Shown here in pieces: positions 23,507 through 34,379 of a DNA stretch of 64,000 nt; the stretch's first letter is position 1; each line of letters starts with the position of its first letter. Below the pieces are notes generated by a model. The model searched no databases. It saw nothing but the letters and a program-made list of their open reading frames with translations, and was not told where the DNA came from. The stretch lies in the NCBI GenBank assembly GCA_963169105.1, contig OY720642.1:75556716-75620715 (forward strand), written 5' to 3'. This DNA comes from Ceriagrion tenellum (lineage: Eukaryota > Arthropoda > Insecta > Odonata > Coenagrionidae). The translations under genes were made by a program, and so were the position numbers.

Positions 23507-23785
23507 AATATATCTCCGCGGAAGCCTCCGTACCGATTTCATTCACCATTAATATTTCATTCGTTGTCCTTGCCTCCGAACTTTCGTGATTTTTCACTCT
23601 AATTAAGACTCTCTGTGCATAGAACAATGAAGGACCTTACTTCGTCCTAGAGATAACAGAATGTATTGGTTGACTAAAAACTCGAAATGTGCTGAAATAA
23701 AGAGGCTGCAATTTTAATATTATTGCAAAGTTGAGAACTTGTGATATATGTCGATTGAAAAAAATTATTGAACTGCGTATGTGAT

Positions 23786-23887
23786 TGTGTCACTTAAACT
23801 GCCTTAGTTTATCAATTAGAGATGTCGTAATTTCCGTGGTATACAATTTTGCAGGGTACCAATGTAAATCTGTCGCCAGTGTGTTGT
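23786..23887. repeat. Direct repeat, left copy (pair with 24,241-24,342)
   Basis: About 100 bp beginning tgtgtcacttaaactgcctt and ending in cagtgtgttgt. The right copy at 24,241-24,342 aligns throughout, with point differences and small indels. The pair brackets a minus-strand LINE family A tail. Too long for a LINE target duplication. Confidence 0.75.
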
Positions 23888-24240
23888 CTACATCTACTTA
23901 CCACCTAGCAAGCCATCGCATGATAAAATGTCAAAGTGTGTTAGGTTACCAGCCATGTGAAGATGTAAGGTTTTGGGAGGTGGAATGGTGACGTGTATCA
24001 TGAGAGTGTATTTAGTGAGACTCAGTTTTTATTGTGATCGCTTATTGTGCGCGGAAAAGAACGAGTTTCTGTACCTATCTTTTCGACAATACATCTCTCT
24101 TATTTTATTGCTTCTGTAAGATATGAAGATGTAATGAGGCGTCATGATAATATTCTCTGTGCCGCTCTATAACACACCAGCTCTGAATTTCTCATCCAAA
24201 CTAAGCCTAGCGTGTAGTTTCCGAGTCTCCAGGGACTCCA
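23888..24240 (-). mobile_element. LINE family A, 3' end, minus copy
   Basis: Starts at ctacatctacttaccaccta (the 3' tail in reverse) and ends where the RT segment ETRRL-like begins (gactcc at 24,240). It includes the aaagaacgagtttctgtacc and gtcatgataatattctctgt blocks found in all family A copies. The gene remnant reads right to left. Confidence 0.85.
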
Positions 24241-24342
24241 GTGTGTCACTTAAACTGCCTTAGTTTAATCAATTCGAGATATCGTAATTTCCGAGTAATA
24301 GGATTTGGCCGGATACCAATGTAAATCTGCCACCATTGTGTT
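24241..24342. repeat. Direct repeat, right copy (pair with 23,786-23,887)
   Basis: Right-hand partner of the 100-bp repeat; it retains gtcacttaaactgccttagt and ggataccaatgtaaatctgc. Confidence 0.75.
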
Positions 24343-24489
24343 ATTGGGATTGGTGCCAATTACTTTTGGATAAGATTGTGAAACTTTTGAACGAGCCATC
24401 AATTTTCCCTCATGGAGAAATTGCACCCCTTTCTGTGTTTTTCCTAAGTGAAAAAGCCGCCTGGAACTGAGGGATGACGCTTAAAAATA

Positions 24490-24778
24490 ATTAAGACTTC
24501 TATCCGCGGGCCTCTCCCATGGCTCGGAATCGGGTTCAAAAAGGGGCGAGTGAGAGAGGAAATATGTATCCGATCTCGTGGAACCAGATCGGCCAAGTTG
24601 GCAACTGTTGCTCCGGACCATTCTCTCCTCTCCTCGTTATTTCTCCTCGAGAGGAGCCGAATCGGTAATATTTACGTCTCCCTGCGTCACGCTCGTCCTC
24701 ATCCGGTATTCAGCTTCTTCATTCTCTCCCGTTCCACTTCTCTCCCCCCCTCCTTCCCCACGCACGCATACTTAACAG
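24490..24778. other. GC-elevated, pyrimidine-rich DNA
   Basis: Open frames in three phases overlap here (24,550-24,810 and others), with no domain. It borders the tRNA-like array and may be part of its first unit, because ccccacgcacgcatactta recurs between later units. Confidence 0.3.
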
Positions 24779-25600
24779 TGCTCGCTAAACATGGTGGCAT
24801 CGGCGGATGAAATTCGTCAAGAAAAACCATTTCACTTGACCAGATTCGAACCTGGCTCTTACAATGGCTTAGCAAGTGCATTAACATTGAAGGATGTCAG
24901 GTTGCAATACACCCGATCGGTAACTGGGAGATCCTGGTTCGAATCCCGGTCAAGTAAAATGATTTTTTAAGGGAATTCCATCCTTGGTGTTCATTCACCC
25001 GTGTAGTGCTCCCATGCTCCTTCCACGCGCACGCATGCTTATAGGGTTTGCGAAACATCGTGGCACTGGCGGGTGAAATTCGTCATGAAAAAAAACCATT
25101 TGACTTGACCGGGATTTGAACCCGGCTCTCACAATCGCCTGTCAAGTATGTTAACATTGTATGATATCAGGTTGTAATACATCCGACCGGTAACTGGGTG
25201 ATCCTGGTTCGAATCCAGGTCATGTAAAATGATATCTTTTATGGCGTATTCCATCTCTTGGTGTACATGCACCCGTGTAGTGCTCCCCATGCTCCTTCCC
25301 GGCGCACGCATACTTACATCTACATCTACGTCATACCCTGCAAGCCACCCAAAGGGTGTGTGGCAGGGGGTGCTTCCACACCAGGCATGCATGAATGATA
25401 TGGTAGAACACCGAAATTACATTGAAACCCGCGTACCACACATGCAAAGCGCCAATTAAAAACCTAATACCCGAGAAACATTCTATCTTATAGTGCTCGC
25501 GAAACACGGCGGCAGTTGCGGATAGAATTTGCCATTGACTTGACCGGGATTCGAACCCGGCTCTCTTTTAAGCGTCAAAGTCTATTCCTCATGAACTGTG
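24779..25600. repeat. Array of about 270-bp units with tRNA-like B boxes on both strands
   Basis: Units begin with gtgctcgctaaacatggtgg (24,779), a gtttgcgaaacatcgtggca variant (about 25,046) and gtgctcgcgaaacacggcgg (25,493). Each has a minus-strand box B (cttgaccgggattcgaaccc or a variant). The first two also have a plus-strand box B (gatcctggttcgaatcc). Spacers share caccgtgtagtgctcc-like sequence and the gcacgcatactta block. The third unit is incomplete and separated by the insert at 25,316-25,487. The head-to-head tRNA-like halves suggest a SINE-like or tRNA-pseudogene array. Confidence 0.65.
25316..25487 (-). mobile_element. Short LINE 3' end inserted in the tRNA-like array
   Basis: The segment interrupts an otherwise continuous unit boundary (catactta before, atcttatagtgctcgc after; tta is duplicated). 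Read on the minus strand it ends with caccccctgccacacaccct, gggtggcttgcagggtat and a gatgtagatgtaag tail. This is the same 3' terminus type as family A but with a different upstream sequence. Confidence 0.65.
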
Positions 25601-25849
25601 TCCATATGGGAGAGTAAGGTAGTCTCCGCGCTCAGCTATTACGGTTTAAGCTAATAATATATACAATTCAGCTTTCTAGCTTACTACGGCTGCAGAGTCA
25701 ATCACCCGTCTATGGTTTCCAAACCTTGCCGAAGTATTTTGAGAAGCTTCGTTTTATTGTCGTAAAAAGTTGTAAAATGCGATGCTGCCACTTTTTGTAT
25801 CCTGCGACTATATTTAGTTACGTTGGCAGCATTGTCTACCGTGCGTTGC

Positions 25850-26340
25850 TTTGTTAAGTTTTGTTAAGTGTATAATAGGAAGGTACTCGGATGAAAAAGT
25901 AAAAGAGAGTCGCTACTTCGCTTTGGTTAGGCTACACCTCGAACGCGCCGCGAGCATTTGGGATCTGGTCATAAAGATTTAACAAAAAAAATAATAATAA
26001 ACAAACAAGTTGAACGCTTCGTAAAAACTGCTACGAGCGTACATTAGTGTCTCACAACTTTTAGAGGGATTAAGAAGTGGGTCCCTAGAGACTCGGAGGC
26101 TACACGTTAGGCTTATGTTGCTTGAGAAATTCAGAACTGTGTTGTTTCATAGCGACACACAATATTATCATGACGCCTCACTACACATCTAGGTCTGACA
26201 GAAGCGATCAAATAAGAGAGCTATTCGTTGCCAAACAGATAGGAACAAAAACTCGTTCTTTCCGCTCACAAACGACCACAATAATAACTGTGCTTCACTA
26301 AATACACTTCCATATTACACGCCACCATTTTACCTCGTTC
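25850..26340 (+). mobile_element. LINE family A, 3' end
   Basis: Begins with gttttgttaagtgtataata and translates to a YSDEKVKESRYFALVRLHLE-like block, with RAASIWD-like and later NSFFPLTNDHNN residues. It stops in the 3' UTR near ccaccattttacctcg, where it joins the next element without its terminal tail. Confidence 0.8.
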
Positions 26341-26372
26341 TCAAAAACTCGTTCTTTCCGCGCACAGACGAA

Positions 26373-26811
26373 GTCACTCTCAAAGTTTCTTTGTGAGCGC
26401 GTTTTATTTCTTTTGCCTTCCGATCATCGGAATTGCGCATTAAGTTGCAACAGACTAAATGCACTCTGAGACTCGGAGGCTGCACGCTAGCCTTAGGCTG
26501 CTTGAGATATCCAGAACCTGTGTGTTTCAGAGCGAAACAGAGAATATTATCATGACGCCTCACTACATTTCTAGGTCTGACAGACGCGATAAAATAAGAG
26601 AGATACTCTGCCGAACAGATAGGTACAAGAACTCGTTCTTTCCGCGCACAAACGACCACAATAAAAACTGAGCTTCACTAAATACACTCCCATATAACAC
26701 GCCACCATTTTACCTCCCAAAACCTTTCATCTTTACACGGCTGTTGTCCTAACACTCCCTGTCACATGCCCGTGCGGTGGCTCGTAGGGTAGTAGGTAAA
26801 TATAGATGTAT
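26373..26811 (+). mobile_element. Chimeric element: unrelated 5' part joined to LINE family A 3' end
   Basis: The last 350 bp (from ctctgagactcggaggctgc) match family A. The first 90 bp (gtcactctcaaagtttcttt to gttgcaacagactaaatgc) do not match any longer family A copy. The same junction is present, on the other strand, at 37,206-37,645. A 70-codon frame (26,459-26,671) preserves ETRRLHASLRLLEISRT and YISRSDRRDKIREILCR. Confidence 0.7.
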
Positions 26812-27321
26812 ATGCTCCTTCCATCTGCTCCATCCCTTCCACCCACGCCTCACCCTCAAAAACGTCAAGTTTCATTCCGGTGACGGCCACCATGTTTCGA
26901 TGCCACTATACCATTGATCCTTTCTGAAAAGAGGAAAGTCCTGCCGACTCTCCTCTTTTCTCATATCGCGCGCTAATTTCCTTCGCGCTGCCAAGCCGTG
27001 GGACATCATCATCCCTTTCCTACCGCATTGCGCCCCGTCTCATCGCTGAGTAAACATTTCTTTCATCTTCCCCTTGGGGTCGCTTGTCATCGGCGCCATT
27101 TATTCCACCTAATTTTATTTCGCGGCGGGGGAAGACTAAACCTCGCGCACTGGAAAGGTTACTTCACTCACTCCGCGTGCTAAATGCGCCAGGAGCGCGC
27201 ACACCCGGTAGAGTCCAACGAGGTCACCGCAAAGTATTCTTTGGGAGAGGAGGAAATGTTCTCAGGCCTCGTTCGCGAGAATCGTTGCACGGATTCATCG
27301 GATACGCTTTTATGATGAAAC

Positions 27322-28330
27322 TAGCTGACCCGTGCGAATATTTTTCACATAAAGCAGCTTCTTCCTTTCCTTCTACCTGTCGAATATTTCGCACAGTTTG
27401 CAGCTTCTTCCTGTTTCTTCCTTCTTTCTTCCTGTTCTTCTACCTGTCGAATATTTTGCACAGTATGCAGTTTCTTCCTTCTTTCTTCCTGTTCCTTCCC
27501 ATGGACAATTATATGTTATTTATATTTGTGTTCAAGATACACAACGTAAACGGTCACACTGATTGCGTGTAGAATGTAAACAATCTAACTAAACGATATG
27601 TTAATAGATGGCGCCTCTTACAGTCTTTTAAGCACGAAACCATAGCGAACATATTAATTTATTGTATTGTCAACAGATGGCACTGTATCATTTTTTTAAC
27701 GAATACTTTAAAGTTAGATTTTTTAACAAAAACATGAATTTTAAACCATTGGTATATTTTTGATCAATAGTGGGGAACAAAAGCTTTGAAACGATGTTTG
27801 AATCATTAATTTTGATGAAGAATTATGGGAGTTATAGCGTTGCGACAAAAAAACACCTTTGAGAAATAATATAAGTGATTGTGATTAGAGACAATTTTGA
27901 GCATTTAGGATATCGTTTTGGGGATGAGGTGAGAGGTTAAGATGGGGCTATGTAGAATATTCCCTGGTTTTGGGTCGGGGTTAATATTTTTCAAGTTAAA
28001 ACTTCTTTTATCGGGGCCGGACCAAACATTCTTTGTATGGAGAAAAATGTAGAACCTAGCGATAGCATTTCATTGAATCACCCTTGTAGTCTTGTGACGA
28101 AACAGTTAGTAGTGACGTTACTGAGCAGTTAGGATATCTTTTCGGGGGCAGGAAAGAAGGTTAAGATGAGGGCAATGTAGAATATTCCCCGGTTGTGGGT
28201 CGAGGGCAATGTTTTTGAAGCGTAAACTTCTTTATAGGGGCCGGAGCAAGCAGTCTTCGTACGGAGAGAAATGTAGAATGCAATAGCACTGTAATGCGTT
28301 CCACTTGTAGTCTTCTTATATGTAGCGAAT
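27322..28330. repeat. Dispersed repeat with internal tandem duplication
   Basis: Starts with ctagctgacccgtgcgaat, similar to the start of the composite repeat at 2477. A unit of about 195 bp occurs twice: 27,915-28,092 and 28,130-28,315. It shares tgtagaatattccc, gggtcg, aaaacttctttta and the final cacttgtagtctt-like block. No coding domain. Confidence 0.5.
27352..27497. repeat. Degenerate tandem repeat, about 60-70 bp unit
   Basis: Repeated words ttctacctgtcgaatatttt and gcacagtatgcagtttcttc with ttcctgttcttccttc spacers; about two and a half units. Confidence 0.75.
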
Positions 28331-28419
28331 TAAACTTATAAATACTGATTGTACGAACGCCAATTGAGAGATAATATGATACAAATCTTTATTCTTTCAA
28401 TTCAATTTCGTTTACTTTT

Positions 28420-30310
28420 CGAATTCATGAAAGTTTGGAAATGAGATTCGTAAAATTGCTCGGCATTACTCGTCTTTGGTAAGCCGTATCCTACGACGGT
28501 ATTTTAAAGACCGACGGTATTTTAAAACTCCAACCATAAACACTCGTTCATTCAAATTTTGAGATTAGTGAATGTATTTAACCAATAAAAACCAATGATT
28601 TTTATTTTGTGAATTTAAGATTTCACCTCATTCTTTCCACTGCCACCTTTTTAACTTGGAAACTAAGTTCATTGCTGAGGCAATTAAGACTGCTTCTGCG
28701 GTTTGACTAATGATTTTTCAAGATTGATGCTGTGGAAAATTATGAGTGAAAGGAAAGAAAAGCAATCCTTTTTTTTAATTGCTTTTTTCCTTCAATGACC
28801 GATTTCAATAATAAAATAAAGTTTTTGGTGGAGAGGGATTCACACTTCATGCTAAACAATATAAACATAACTTTCTCCATAAGTGGAAATTAAAAATTCG
28901 TGGGTTTGGTACCTTTTATAATCCCCCAGGCTACGGCCCTGCTTCGAGATCACATTGATGTGACGAAATCGGCTTTAACTATGAGAAAATCAATCTTGAA
29001 TGTTAGCATCCATAATGTATGTTTTTACATTTCTTATTTACGTTCACAGTACGTGCAATGATACAAACGAATGTCCTCAACAGACATAGAATCTTTTTAT
29101 TCTGATCTGTTAATGAACTTATAGCTAAAGACCAGCGGATTTGTAAGTTTTATGTGATTTCATTTAGCATAAATACAAACAACTTGCCCTAAAAAGAAAG
29201 TTTTAGACTCGGTTTCATAATCAGTGGCTAAGTATATACTCCTTAGAAATATAATTATTAGAAAAATGACGGTAATACTTTCTCCCCGCGATGAAAGTCA
29301 CCTAAACTAACCGTTACACCTAACAACTTTGGCTACCGTTTTGTCTGGTGTAATGTACTTACTTAGAACTCATAATTAACATGTTTTTTCAAAGGATGCC
29401 TCATTCTGCGATTCATATTAACCTGACATAAAATCATGCCTCATTGTGGTGCCATTCGTGCCGTTGAAGGTATTCTGATAATATACAGTACACTCTTTTC
29501 TTGCGATCTTCTGACTAAAAAAAAAACATTTTCTTCTGCCAAATTTTCGTTTCCGTATTATGCAAAGTGCTGTTATGACCTAGGATTGTGCTAGCGTATT
29601 TCTCGGGTCAACTTATGATTTTTAAACAGGCCACGTACCTTTAAATCTATTTAGGAGGTGCATTTTTAGAAAGAAGCCGACTTTCATTCACATCATGGAC
29701 AAAATCAAATATTGATAGCGTCTCACATTTGCTAAGTTCACAACCTACTTAAAATCTCTTTGTACGTTTCAAGTTTTAAATATTTTTATACTCTACTCTC
29801 AAAATGGGATTTTGGTGACTGCTTTCTTTACTGACGGTTATCCAAGGCGTTGAAAAAGTTGATTTAAAACGCCATGCATGACTATATCTTCGAGTTTTCT
29901 CATGAAATCAACAACCTCGAGGACCGTAAGTAAGTTTCGTACCTGTAATCTTTGCTGAGTAAAATATATTGTTTAAGCTGCTGCGTTGGCTGGAATTTAC
30001 TTAAGATTTATTGCGCCCTGTGTCTGTAGTTTTTCTCGACCACTGCTCGAAAATAAATGCTCAACGGTTTAATTTATTGTGCGTGCCTCGACCCCTAAGA
30101 TTGAAGAAGATTCCGTTTTTCGCTACAAGCTGCGGTTGAAGAGAAAAAGTGACTGCCGTCAAGGGATAACTCATTGACCGCAGTGCCAGTGAAAATTCAT
30201 TGCCAACAGCTCGTGTCATCCAGCGCTCTTCCTCCAGATAGAAGTCAAGACCACATGATTTGTATTTTACAGTTACAATTTCGAGTTATTTTTGAGGAGA
30301 GGATCACAGT
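28420..30310. other. No recognised feature
   Basis: AT-rich DNA with only short frames; no repeat partner elsewhere in the window was noticed. Confidence 0.4.
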
Positions 30311-30354
30311 TAGGAGGAATCACTTAAACGCCGTGCTTGAGTGAAATCTACTGT

Positions 30355-30460
30355 AAAAAGAAGTAATTCGCTTAGACTGAGAATCAAACACTTGACCCCC
30401 CTTACATCGTACGGGGTGCTTCAACAAATGAATTACCCATTGGTCCTCTCCCACTAAGGG
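30355..30460 (-). mobile_element. tRNA-like SINE relic
   Basis: The minus strand reads ggaccaatgggtaattcatt, then gttgaagcaccccgtacgat, then gtgtttgattctcagtctaa. The order is a box A-like and a weak box B-like sequence at tRNA spacing. No second copy was seen here. Confidence 0.4.
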
Positions 30461-30539
30461 CGGCTTAAGGTCGTTGTCTTGGGGGCAGATTGTTACTTTT
30501 AGGAGGTCTGGAGTCATAGAATTCCTTATAACCACCATT

Positions 30540-31800
30540 TTTTCTATAATATCAGGTATTCAGGTGGAGGCACCCCACCTCTTCCGGCATCTTCTCTTCA
30601 TCTCTCATTGTCTATCATTATGAATCCTGTCAAGTCTTTACAGTGACATGGATTTTGCTAGATAACGCACAAAAGATGGCGAAAAGTGTTTATGTTCGTG
30701 CCCTTGGCGCCTCATGTACGAGGTTAAAGCCCATTTTTTTACAGAATAGTTTACCATAAACATAGTTCAAGAAGAACTCCACCTAAATGAGGCGTTAACC
30801 TTTACAAAAGGATGAGTAAAACTATCTGTAATAATGTTAAACTTCTTTTCAGGCAGATGATTTTTGCGTCACGAATTTAACACAATCTTACACAGTGGTT
30901 AAGGCCCATCTAAGCTGGTTGCTTTTAAAGTGAAATTATTAGGTAAATTGAACTGTGTTCAATGCATACTGGACAAAAACTTAAGAGCGCTTAAATTTCT
31001 TTAAATTCTGCTGTATTTCTAACATTGACAATTTACTTTCTTCTTTCAGTCCCTTAATTAGTTTTCTATCACCGACTACATTTCTGTTAGTTATGGTTAT
31101 ACATTGATGCTAGGTAAATTGATTTTATCTACGACTGATAAAAATATTTCTTTTTCAAGTAAGAGACGATCCATTTGATTCATAAATTTAACTGGTCGTG
31201 AAAAATAACGCGAAAATCTCCATTAATGTCATTTTATCGTGTCTTTTGGTGAGTCAGTAGCATTGTAGAGTTTTTATTTTTAACCAGCAGCTTCCTACAA
31301 GCAATAATAGAGTATTGCAAAATTCCAATAGGATTTGGTTTCTTGACACGCTATAACTGAAATAACTAAAGGCAACGCATGAAGAAAGTAAATTTTAAAG
31401 ATTGTTACTGCATCAGAGGTAATTTTAATTTTTTCCTAATATCCCAAATATACGGTACTTTGGACCAAAATCATCAAGATACCTCCTTGAAGGTTAAACT
31501 TGTGAGAATCTAATTTGGCCCATTTCCATTATTATGCAGAATTTATCCTTAGCTGCAATACATGAACTACGGGGGTCATATTTTAAGAGAAATGTCTGCA
31601 GCACTCTATTGGAAATAGAATCAAGAGTATTTCAATTTTCCCTGATGCATGAGATCTATTGCAGTCGATGTAGGAGACAGTCATCCACGTGCTTTTACCG
31701 TTATATCTTCCCTTCAAATAGATAATTTGCTAACCATTAAACGTCACCATAAGTCTATGGTGGTTTCCTTAAATGCTCATTTTATATACAAAAGCGTATC
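30540..31800. other. No recognised feature
   Basis: AT-rich; isolated frames (for example 31,534-31,725) have no known domain. Confidence 0.4.
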
Positions 31801-31961
31801 AGGCTCAACTTTGTGAATGTAATTGATATTGATATATATTTCAATATGAAAGACAATGGTAACTTTCCACCCAGAATTTTTAATGATTAATCAAGGTTAA
31901 TAATGGGTCTAGGTGCTGAAATCATGGTCGGTATTCATTATAAATTCTGTGTGGAAAGTTA

Positions 31962-31992
31962 CGAGGGTGGGTCAATAAGTCCGTGACTTTTT
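31962..31992 (+). repeat. mariner left terminal inverted repeat
   Basis: 31 bases identical to the reverse complement of 33,294-33,324; the TA dinucleotide precedes it. Confidence 0.9.
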
Positions 31993-32141
31993 GAATTTCC
32001 CGCGTAGTCGCTATAATTACAACAATACCCTCGTTAGTTATCATCTATTAGTAAACAACTGTAAAATTCTGAGCTAGTTTCATCTTTTAGTTTGTGTTTA
32101 ATACCCATTGATAGCTGACTACCTCGTGATTTGAGAGGAAA

Positions 32142-33259
32142 ATGGAAAAAAGAGAATTTCGTGTGCTTATTAAACATTATTTTTTGCGGAAAAAAAACAT
32201 CACTCAAACCAAGGATAAGCTAGATAAATACTATGGGGACTCTGCACCATCAGTTTCAATGATTAAGAAGTGGTTTACAGAATTTCGTTGTGGCCGTACA
32301 AGCACGGAAGATGCCGAACTTTCTGGACGCCCAGTTGAGGTCTCTACACCCGAAACAATTAAAAAAATTCACGATATGGTGTTGGCCGATCGGAGAATGA
32401 AAGTGAAAGAGATTGTGGAAGCCATGGGCATCCCACATGGCTCAGTGGTTTCAATTTTGGAAGATCACCTGGATATGAGAAAACTTTCCGCAAGATGGGT
32501 GCCGCGTTTGCTCACAATCGACCACAAACGCAATCGTGTGACAACTTCGCAGGAGTGTTTGGCCTTGTTTAAACGCAATATGGACGAGTTTTTGCGCCGT
32601 TTTGTAACTGTGGATGAAACATGAATCCACCATAACACACCAGAAACCAAACAGCAGTCAAAACAGTGGGTTTTTCGGGGTGAGTCGGCGCCAAAGAAGG
32701 CCAAGGTGGGTTTGTCAGCCAATAAAGTCATGGCGACCACCAATTATTGGGATGTTATTATATTGGGATGCACGCGGTATTATTGACTTTTTGACACATT
32801 GTCTATCTTCGTCTTTATTCTTGTCTAACATCGACACATTGACTACCTTCAAAAGGGTAAAACAATCAATGGCGAATATTATGTCAACTTATTGGGTCGA
32901 TTTAATGAGGATTTGAAAAAAAACGACCGCATTTGGCCAAGAAAAAAGTTCTTTTCCACCAAGACAATGCAAGGGTGCACACCTGTGCAGTGTTCATGGC
33001 AAAAATCCATGAATTGGGCTACGAATTGTTGCCTCATCCACCCTATTCTCCGGATTTAGCCCCGAGTGACTATTTCTTGTTTCCAAACCAGAAGAAATGG
33101 CTCGGCGGAAAGAGATTTGACTCCAACGATGAAATCATCTCACAAACAAATACGTATTTTCATGACATCGACAAATCTTATTTTTTGGAAGGTATAAAAA
33201 AATTGGAAAAACGTTGGACCAAGTGTATAGGGCTCAAAGGAGACTACGTTGAAAAATAA
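32142..33259 (+). pseudogene. mariner transposase pseudogene
   Basis: The first 160 codons (32,142-32,624) hold the N-terminal DNA-binding region (KKWFTEFRCGRTSTED) and the linker motif WVPRLL (canonical WVPHEL). They end at TVDE with the first catalytic Asp (about residue 158). A stop follows immediately where mariner normally has Trp (TVDETW; TGG to TGA at 32,622-32,624). The frame then continues for about 50 codons, is disrupted near 32,785-32,835 by extra sequence containing two gacacattg words, and is shifted again at an A-run near 32,920. The last 108 codons (32,933-33,259) are open. They carry HQDNARVHT and YSPDLAPSDYFLF, with exactly 34 residues between the second and third Asp. Product: cut-and-paste DNA transposase, nonfunctional here. 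Confidence 0.95.
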
Positions 33260-33293
33260 AATAATTTTTAATCCAAAAACCTATGTTTGATTG

Positions 33294-33324
33294 AAAAAGT
33301 CACGGACTTATTGACCCACCCTCG
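33294..33324 (-). repeat. mariner right terminal inverted repeat
   Basis: Perfect partner of 31,962-31,992; TA follows. Confidence 0.9.
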
Positions 33325-33489
33325 TAACATTGCCTTTCGTTTTGAAATGGGTATCAATATCAGTTACTTTCACAAGGTTGAGTCAACCCTGATAATGGCA
33401 CTAGGTGCTGAAACCATGGTCGGTAATCATTAAAAATTCCTTAAGGAAAGTTATCATTGTCTTTCATTTTGAAACGGATATCAAATACT

Positions 33490-34370
33490 CATTTTATGTT
33501 TTTCGTGGGGAAATTGCCTGTTTATAATATTTAAGGATTCCTGTCATAGCTACTTTCACTTTTTGTAAAGTTCATTATTCATATGTTATATAACCGTCGT
33601 ATTTATTCGATTATTTCATAAAAAAATGCATTGGTACGCACTCACGCGTGTTACAGCAAACGGTACGAAATTCGCCATCTTGACCTCAAGTCAAATGATT
33701 TTTTTTCACTTGAAGTGAGGTCAAAAGATTTTTTCATAAAGAAATGTATCCTCTGGATTTATTTACATTTTTTCTTTTAAAAGAGATATCTGTTTATTAC
33801 TCATTACGGCTCGATATTTGTTCACTTTCATTCTTGTAACTTATTATTTACGGTAGAGCTGGAAGTAAAGTTCCTTAAACGGATGCATCACTTCTTTTTC
33901 CCATAATTTCAACCGGAAGATGTCAATGGCAAGTCTCAACCGAGCTTTAAGTACCTACTTTTTCTCGCCCCTAATCTTATGAAAAATTAAAAAATATTGA
34001 CTGGCTATAGAAAAAAGGCTTCAGATTAATTGAAATTTACAACAATCGATATTTCCTAACTTAAAAAATTATCTTTATAAGTAAAATCTAGATATTTACA
34101 ATGAGATGAGTCGGATATTTTTAAGAACATAGTGATAATAGTTTAATATTGAGGTACAATAATTTATTTTCTAAGTGTACAAGGGGATTTTAGTCGATTT
34201 TTGTGATTTACTAAGTTTTTAGATTGTTAATTGGTGAAAGTTCTATACTTGGCCCGTAGGAATCCCATTCATTTTCTCCGAGAGGAGTAATGGTAATTAT
34301 ACTAGCCAGATCGTTTTTAGTTTAAAACACATTTTCAAGCGAGTGAATGATGAGTCTTTCCTTTGTGAAT
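33490..34370. other. No recognised feature
   Basis: AT-rich; one small imperfect inverted repeat at about 33,684-33,726 (tgacctcaagtcaaa and cttgaagtgaggtca). Confidence 0.4.
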
Positions 34371-34379
34371 GGCACTTTG

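Larger units (their letters stand above)
31962..33324 (+). mobile_element. mariner-family transposon, decayed transposase
   Basis: A 1363-bp element with perfect 31-bp terminal inverted repeats beginning cgagggtgggtcaataagtc, flanked by the TA target duplication (31,960-31,961 and 33,325-33,326). Length, TA target and a single-gene layout with a D,D34D transposase identify the Tc1/mariner superfamily, mariner family. The ends are intact while the gene is broken, so it could at most be mobilised in trans. It lies in the right arm of an older inverted repeat. Confidence 0.95.
31801..33485. repeat. Older inverted-plus-direct repeat locus hosting a mariner
   Basis: The left arm 31,801-31,889 is the reverse complement of 31,932-31,961 joined to 33,327-33,385, that is, of the right arm with the mariner removed. 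The loop contains ctaggtgctgaaatcatggt. The loop and first part of the right arm recur in direct orientation at about 33,393-33,485 (ctaggtgctgaaaccatggt). The parent element is not identified. Confidence 0.7.

Noticed and set aside
25080..25230. Possible tRNA genes in the bidirectional array
   Set aside because: Only the T-arm/box B portion is good; acceptor and anticodon stems were not found, and units repeat in tandem.
32256..32743. Minus-strand frames inside the mariner
   Set aside because: Shadows of the plus-strand transposase.
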